Translations under genes and position numbers: made by a program
Origin: Candidatus Methanomethylophilaceae archaeon
Lineage (GTDB): Archaea > Thermoplasmatota > Thermoplasmata > Methanomassiliicoccales > Methanomethylophilaceae
Direction of reading: 5' to 3'
DNA: 7,052 nt
NCBI GenBank assembly: GCA_017616575.1
Contig: JAFZXW010000246.1
Coordinates: 1-7,052, forward strand
The notes under the pieces: model-generated
The model's database searches: none
What the model was told of the DNA's origin: nothing
Seen by the model: only the letters and a program-made list of their open reading frames with translations
In this document: positions 5,230 to 7,052 of the stretch, in pieces
How positions within the stretch are numbered: position 1 is the first letter of the stretch
Layout of the letters: each line of letters starts with the position of its first letter

Positions 5230-6144
5230 ATGAGCACCAAATATGACGAGCACAACAAATATCACCGCTTTGCGAGGTCCGTGGCGATCACTGCGGTCTC
5301 ACTGGTCGTATTCCTATGCATCTGGTGGCTGGTTTCCAAGGTGGCCGATAACGCCGCGATACCTGAGCCGGTCGAGACCTTCTCCGCGCTGTTCAGCCTG
5401 ATTCAGAACGGAGATGCGGTCACCGGGCTTCCATTATCCACTTACATCTCATCGAGTCTTACGAAGTTCCTTAGCGGGTTCTTATTGGCTTTGGCTATCG
5501 CCTTGCCTTTGGGCCTTATTCTTGGGAACTTCAAGACGATCAGGGAGTTCACCAATCCCTGGATCGAGGTGCTGAGGCCGATAGCGCCTATAGCATGGGC
5601 GCCGATATTCATCCTCCTGTTCGGATACATACAGGGGGCCACGTTCGTCGTGTTCGTCGGGATATTCTTCCCGTTGCTTACCAACATCGTTTTCGGCGTG
5701 TCCAAGATAGACCGCGTGCTCGTGGACGCCTCCAAGACCTTGGGCGCCAGCAATCTGCAGATCTTCACCAAGGTCCTCATCCCCTCCACCGTGCCGTACC
5801 TCATGAACGGAATCAAGGTCGGGCTCGGGATAGGCTGGATGTGCATAGTCGCGGCCGAGCTTTACGCCACGCCCTTGGGAGGGATCGGGTTCTATGTGGC
5901 CAATATGATCACGTATGGGGCGTTCCCTCAAGCTTACGCCGGGATAATAATAATCGCCGTGCTCGGGCTGCTCACCACCGGGCTTGCCGAGTACGTTTCC
6001 AAGAGGGTCTCTAAGAGAATGGGGATGGATGTCCGATGTCCAAGAGCAAGATCAAGATCGAAGGCCAGAAATGGGGCCAGGAGCGCGTACGCGCCGACCG
6101 CACCGACGAGCTTTACAAGGACATACCCGAGGGCGAGACCTTGA
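5230..6144 (+). CDS. NitT/TauT/SsuC-family ABC transporter permease, with apparent stop loss
   Basis: An integral membrane protein that would form the translocation channel of the importer. From ATG 5230 the frame is 304 codons. Hydrophobic segments lie near 17-37, 77-99, 117-133, 137-155, 196-210 and 236-255. The ATPase-docking EAA-type loop is D166-A-S-K-T-L-G-A-S-N (to 175) followed by KVLIPSTVPYLMNGIKVGLG (181-200). The family is usually about 250-275 residues, and recognisable sequence stops at about residue 268. Codon 269 is CGA (6034-6036); a TGA there would overlap the ATPase ATG at 6036. Residues 269-304 are arginine-rich, and only 20 of those 36 codons end in G/C, against 31 of 36 in the ATPase frame over the same DNA. 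The functional protein probably ended at 268. Start 5230 has only a weak upstream GTGG; TTG 5200 is less likely. Confidence 0.88.
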   Translation: MSTKYDEHNKYHRFARSVAITAVSLVVFLCIWWLVSKVADNAAIPEPVETFSALFSLIQNGDAVTGLPLSTYISSSLTKFLSGFLLALAIALPLGLILGNFKTIREFTNPWIEVLRPIAPIAWAPIFILLFGYIQGATFVVFVGIFFPLLTNIVFGVSKIDRVLVDASKTLGASNLQIFTKVLIPSTVPYLMNGIKVGLGIGWMCIVAAELYATPLGGIGFYVANMITYGAFPQAYAGIIIIAVLGLLTTGLAEYVSKRVSKRMGMDVRCPRARSRSKARNGARSAYAPTAPTSFTRTYPRARP

Positions 6145-6896
6145 TGTCCATCGACGGCCTCCGCGTCGTATACATCACCGATGAGAGCGAGACCGTGGCC
6201 GTGGACAGTTTCTCCCTCGACGTCAAGAAGGGGGAGCTGGTGTCCATCGTGGGGCCGTCCGGATGCGGTAAGACCACCATATTACGTTGCATCGCCGGGC
6301 TCCTGCAGCCTACAGAGGGAAAGGTGACCATCGGCGACAAGGTCTGCACGTCTCCCGGTTCCGACCGCGGGATGGTGTTCCAGGACTTCGCCCTGTTCCC
6401 GTGGAGGACCGTGAAGCAGAACGTCAAGTTCGGAATGGAGATCGCAGGGGTGCCTAAGGAGGAGCAGGAGGAGAGGGCGATGCGGTACATCAAGGCCGTC
6501 GGCCTCGAGAAGTTCGCAGATTCCCGCATCCATGAGCTCTCCGGAGGCATGAAGCAACGCGTGGGGATCGCCCGCGCCTTGGTCATGCACCCTGCCGTCA
6601 TCCTCATGGACGAGCCTTTCGGGGCGTTGGACGCCCAGACCAGGAACATCATGCAGGAGCAGCTGGACAAGATCATCGTCCACAGCGACAGGACGATCAT
6701 CTTCGTGACGCACTCGGTCGACGAGGCCTTGTACCTTTCCGACAGGGTGGTCATCCTGACCAAGAGGCCGTCCAGCATCTACAAGATCGTGGACGTCCCG
6801 TGGCCCAGGCCCAGGGACCGCGCCAGCCCGGAGTTCACGAACCTCAGGAAGCGCATCCTGGAGTATCTGGAGCAACAGAACGTCATGGAGGACTGA
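6036..6896 (+). CDS. NitT/TauT/SsuB-family ABC transporter ATP-binding protein
   Basis: The cytoplasmic ATPase subunit that powers the importer, 286 residues from ATG 6036. All nucleotide-binding motifs are intact: Walker A GPSGCGKT (73-80), Q-loop Q116 with the family's typical FPWRTV (121-126), signature LSGGMKQ (168-174), Walker B VILMDEP (188-194, catalytic E193), D-loop ALDA (197-200) and switch H226 in VTHSVDEA. The ABC domain proper begins near M37 (MSIDGLRVV), so residues 1-36 are a charged extension not usual for the family. High G/C at third positions in that stretch (31 of 36 codons) supports ATG 6036, with GGATGGAT just upstream. ATG 6144 is an alternative start sharing TGATG with the permease stop. 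The gene overlaps the permease frame by 109 nt and is followed by a terminator. Confidence 0.93.
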   Translation: MSKSKIKIEGQKWGQERVRADRTDELYKDIPEGETLMSIDGLRVVYITDESETVAVDSFSLDVKKGELVSIVGPSGCGKTTILRCIAGLLQPTEGKVTIGDKVCTSPGSDRGMVFQDFALFPWRTVKQNVKFGMEIAGVPKEEQEERAMRYIKAVGLEKFADSRIHELSGGMKQRVGIARALVMHPAVILMDEPFGALDAQTRNIMQEQLDKIIVHSDRTIIFVTHSVDEALYLSDRVVILTKRPSSIYKIVDVPWPRPRDRASPEFTNLRKRILEYLEQQNVMED

Positions 6897-6915
6897 CGTA
6901 GCTCCGTTTTAAGAT

Positions 6916-6939
6916 GGAGGGGGGCTTCCCCTCCTTTTT
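6916..6939 (+). terminator. Hairpin and T-run ending the ABC importer operon
   Basis: GGAGGGG (6916-6922) pairs with CCCCTCC (6928-6934) around a 5-nt loop and is followed at once by five T (6935-6939). This has the form of an intrinsic terminator and lies 19 nt after the ATPase stop. It touches the stop codon of the convergent gene on the other strand, so it separates two facing transcripts. Confidence 0.75.
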
Positions 6940-7052
6940 CAAATTACCAGTCTCAGCTTGTCGTACTTGTAGACCTTCTTCGGGCATACGAACTGGCACC
7001 TGTAGCAGGCGGTCCCCAGGCAGTCCTTGGTCTTCACGATTATCTCGTTGCC
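6939..7052 (-). CDS. C-terminal end of an Fe-S (ferredoxin-like) protein, 5' part outside window
   Basis: On the minus strand the frame runs from the right edge to TGA 6941-6939, giving the last 37 residues of a protein. They contain four cysteines in the order C-x4-C-x2-C-x3-C-P (DCLGTACYRCQFVCPKK), which resembles a [4Fe-4S] ferredoxin motif with a longer first gap than the usual C-x2-C. The residues after it (VYKYDKLRLVI) form a short basic tail. G/C-rich third positions support real coding. The gene converges on the ABC operon. I cannot name the protein from this fragment; it may be an electron carrier or the ferredoxin domain of a larger redox enzyme. Confidence 0.65.
   Translation of the reverse strand, partial: GNEIIVKTKDCLGTACYRCQFVCPKKVYKYDKLRLVI

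Noticed and set aside
6113..6875. Two minus-strand open frames inside the ATPase gene
   Set aside because: The plus strand has a full set of ABC ATPase motifs; these are shadows.

Overview
The window looks archaeal and is most likely from a gut-type euryarchaeon of the Thermoplasmata/Methanomassiliicoccales kind. This is an inference from gene content and signals, with no marker gene to prove it. The signs are AT-rich TATA-like boxes about 25-30 nt ahead of genes, AGGTGA-type ribosome sites, a substrate-binding protein held by an N-terminal membrane anchor instead of a lipobox, a long Sel1-repeat protein, and a DUF362/ferredoxin protein. Coding DNA is GC-rich with strong GC preference at third positions, while the spacers are AT-rich.

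Left part (1-3173, minus strand): a Sel1-repeat protein runs off the left edge. Upstream of it on the same strand are a three-helix PQ-loop/SemiSWEET-like membrane protein and a DUF362 protein with two [4Fe-4S] motifs. The last two are 31 nt apart and probably form one transcript. The Sel1 gene has its own TATA-like box.

Centre (3174-3945): a divergent spacer rich in dyads separates the DUF362 gene from a plus-strand S-adenosylmethionine decarboxylase-like gene. Its Ser, His and Cys fall at the same spacing as the bacterial/archaeal catalytic residues. A hairpin and T-tract follow it. A further spacer carries a TATA box, an operator-like dyad and a good ribosome site.

Right part (3946-6896, plus strand): a complete NitT/TauT/SsuABC-type ABC importer lies in the order anchored binding protein, permease, ATPase. 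It ends in a GC hairpin with a T-run. The substrate cannot be read from sequence; sulfonates (including coenzyme M), taurine, nitrate-like anions and thiamine precursors are all possible for the family. The most unusual spot is the permease/ATPase junction. The permease appears to have lost its stop codon (CGA where TGA would overlap the ATPase ATG), so its frame runs 36 extra arginine-rich codons into the ATPase gene.

Right edge (6939-7052, minus strand): the last 37 codons of a convergent cysteine-rich Fe-S protein.

I saw no tRNA, rRNA, CRISPR array, insertion sequence or prophage signal. I see no convincing new multi-gene system; the points of interest are the stop loss, the decarboxylase-like gene with its leader hairpin, and the importer's possible substrate.
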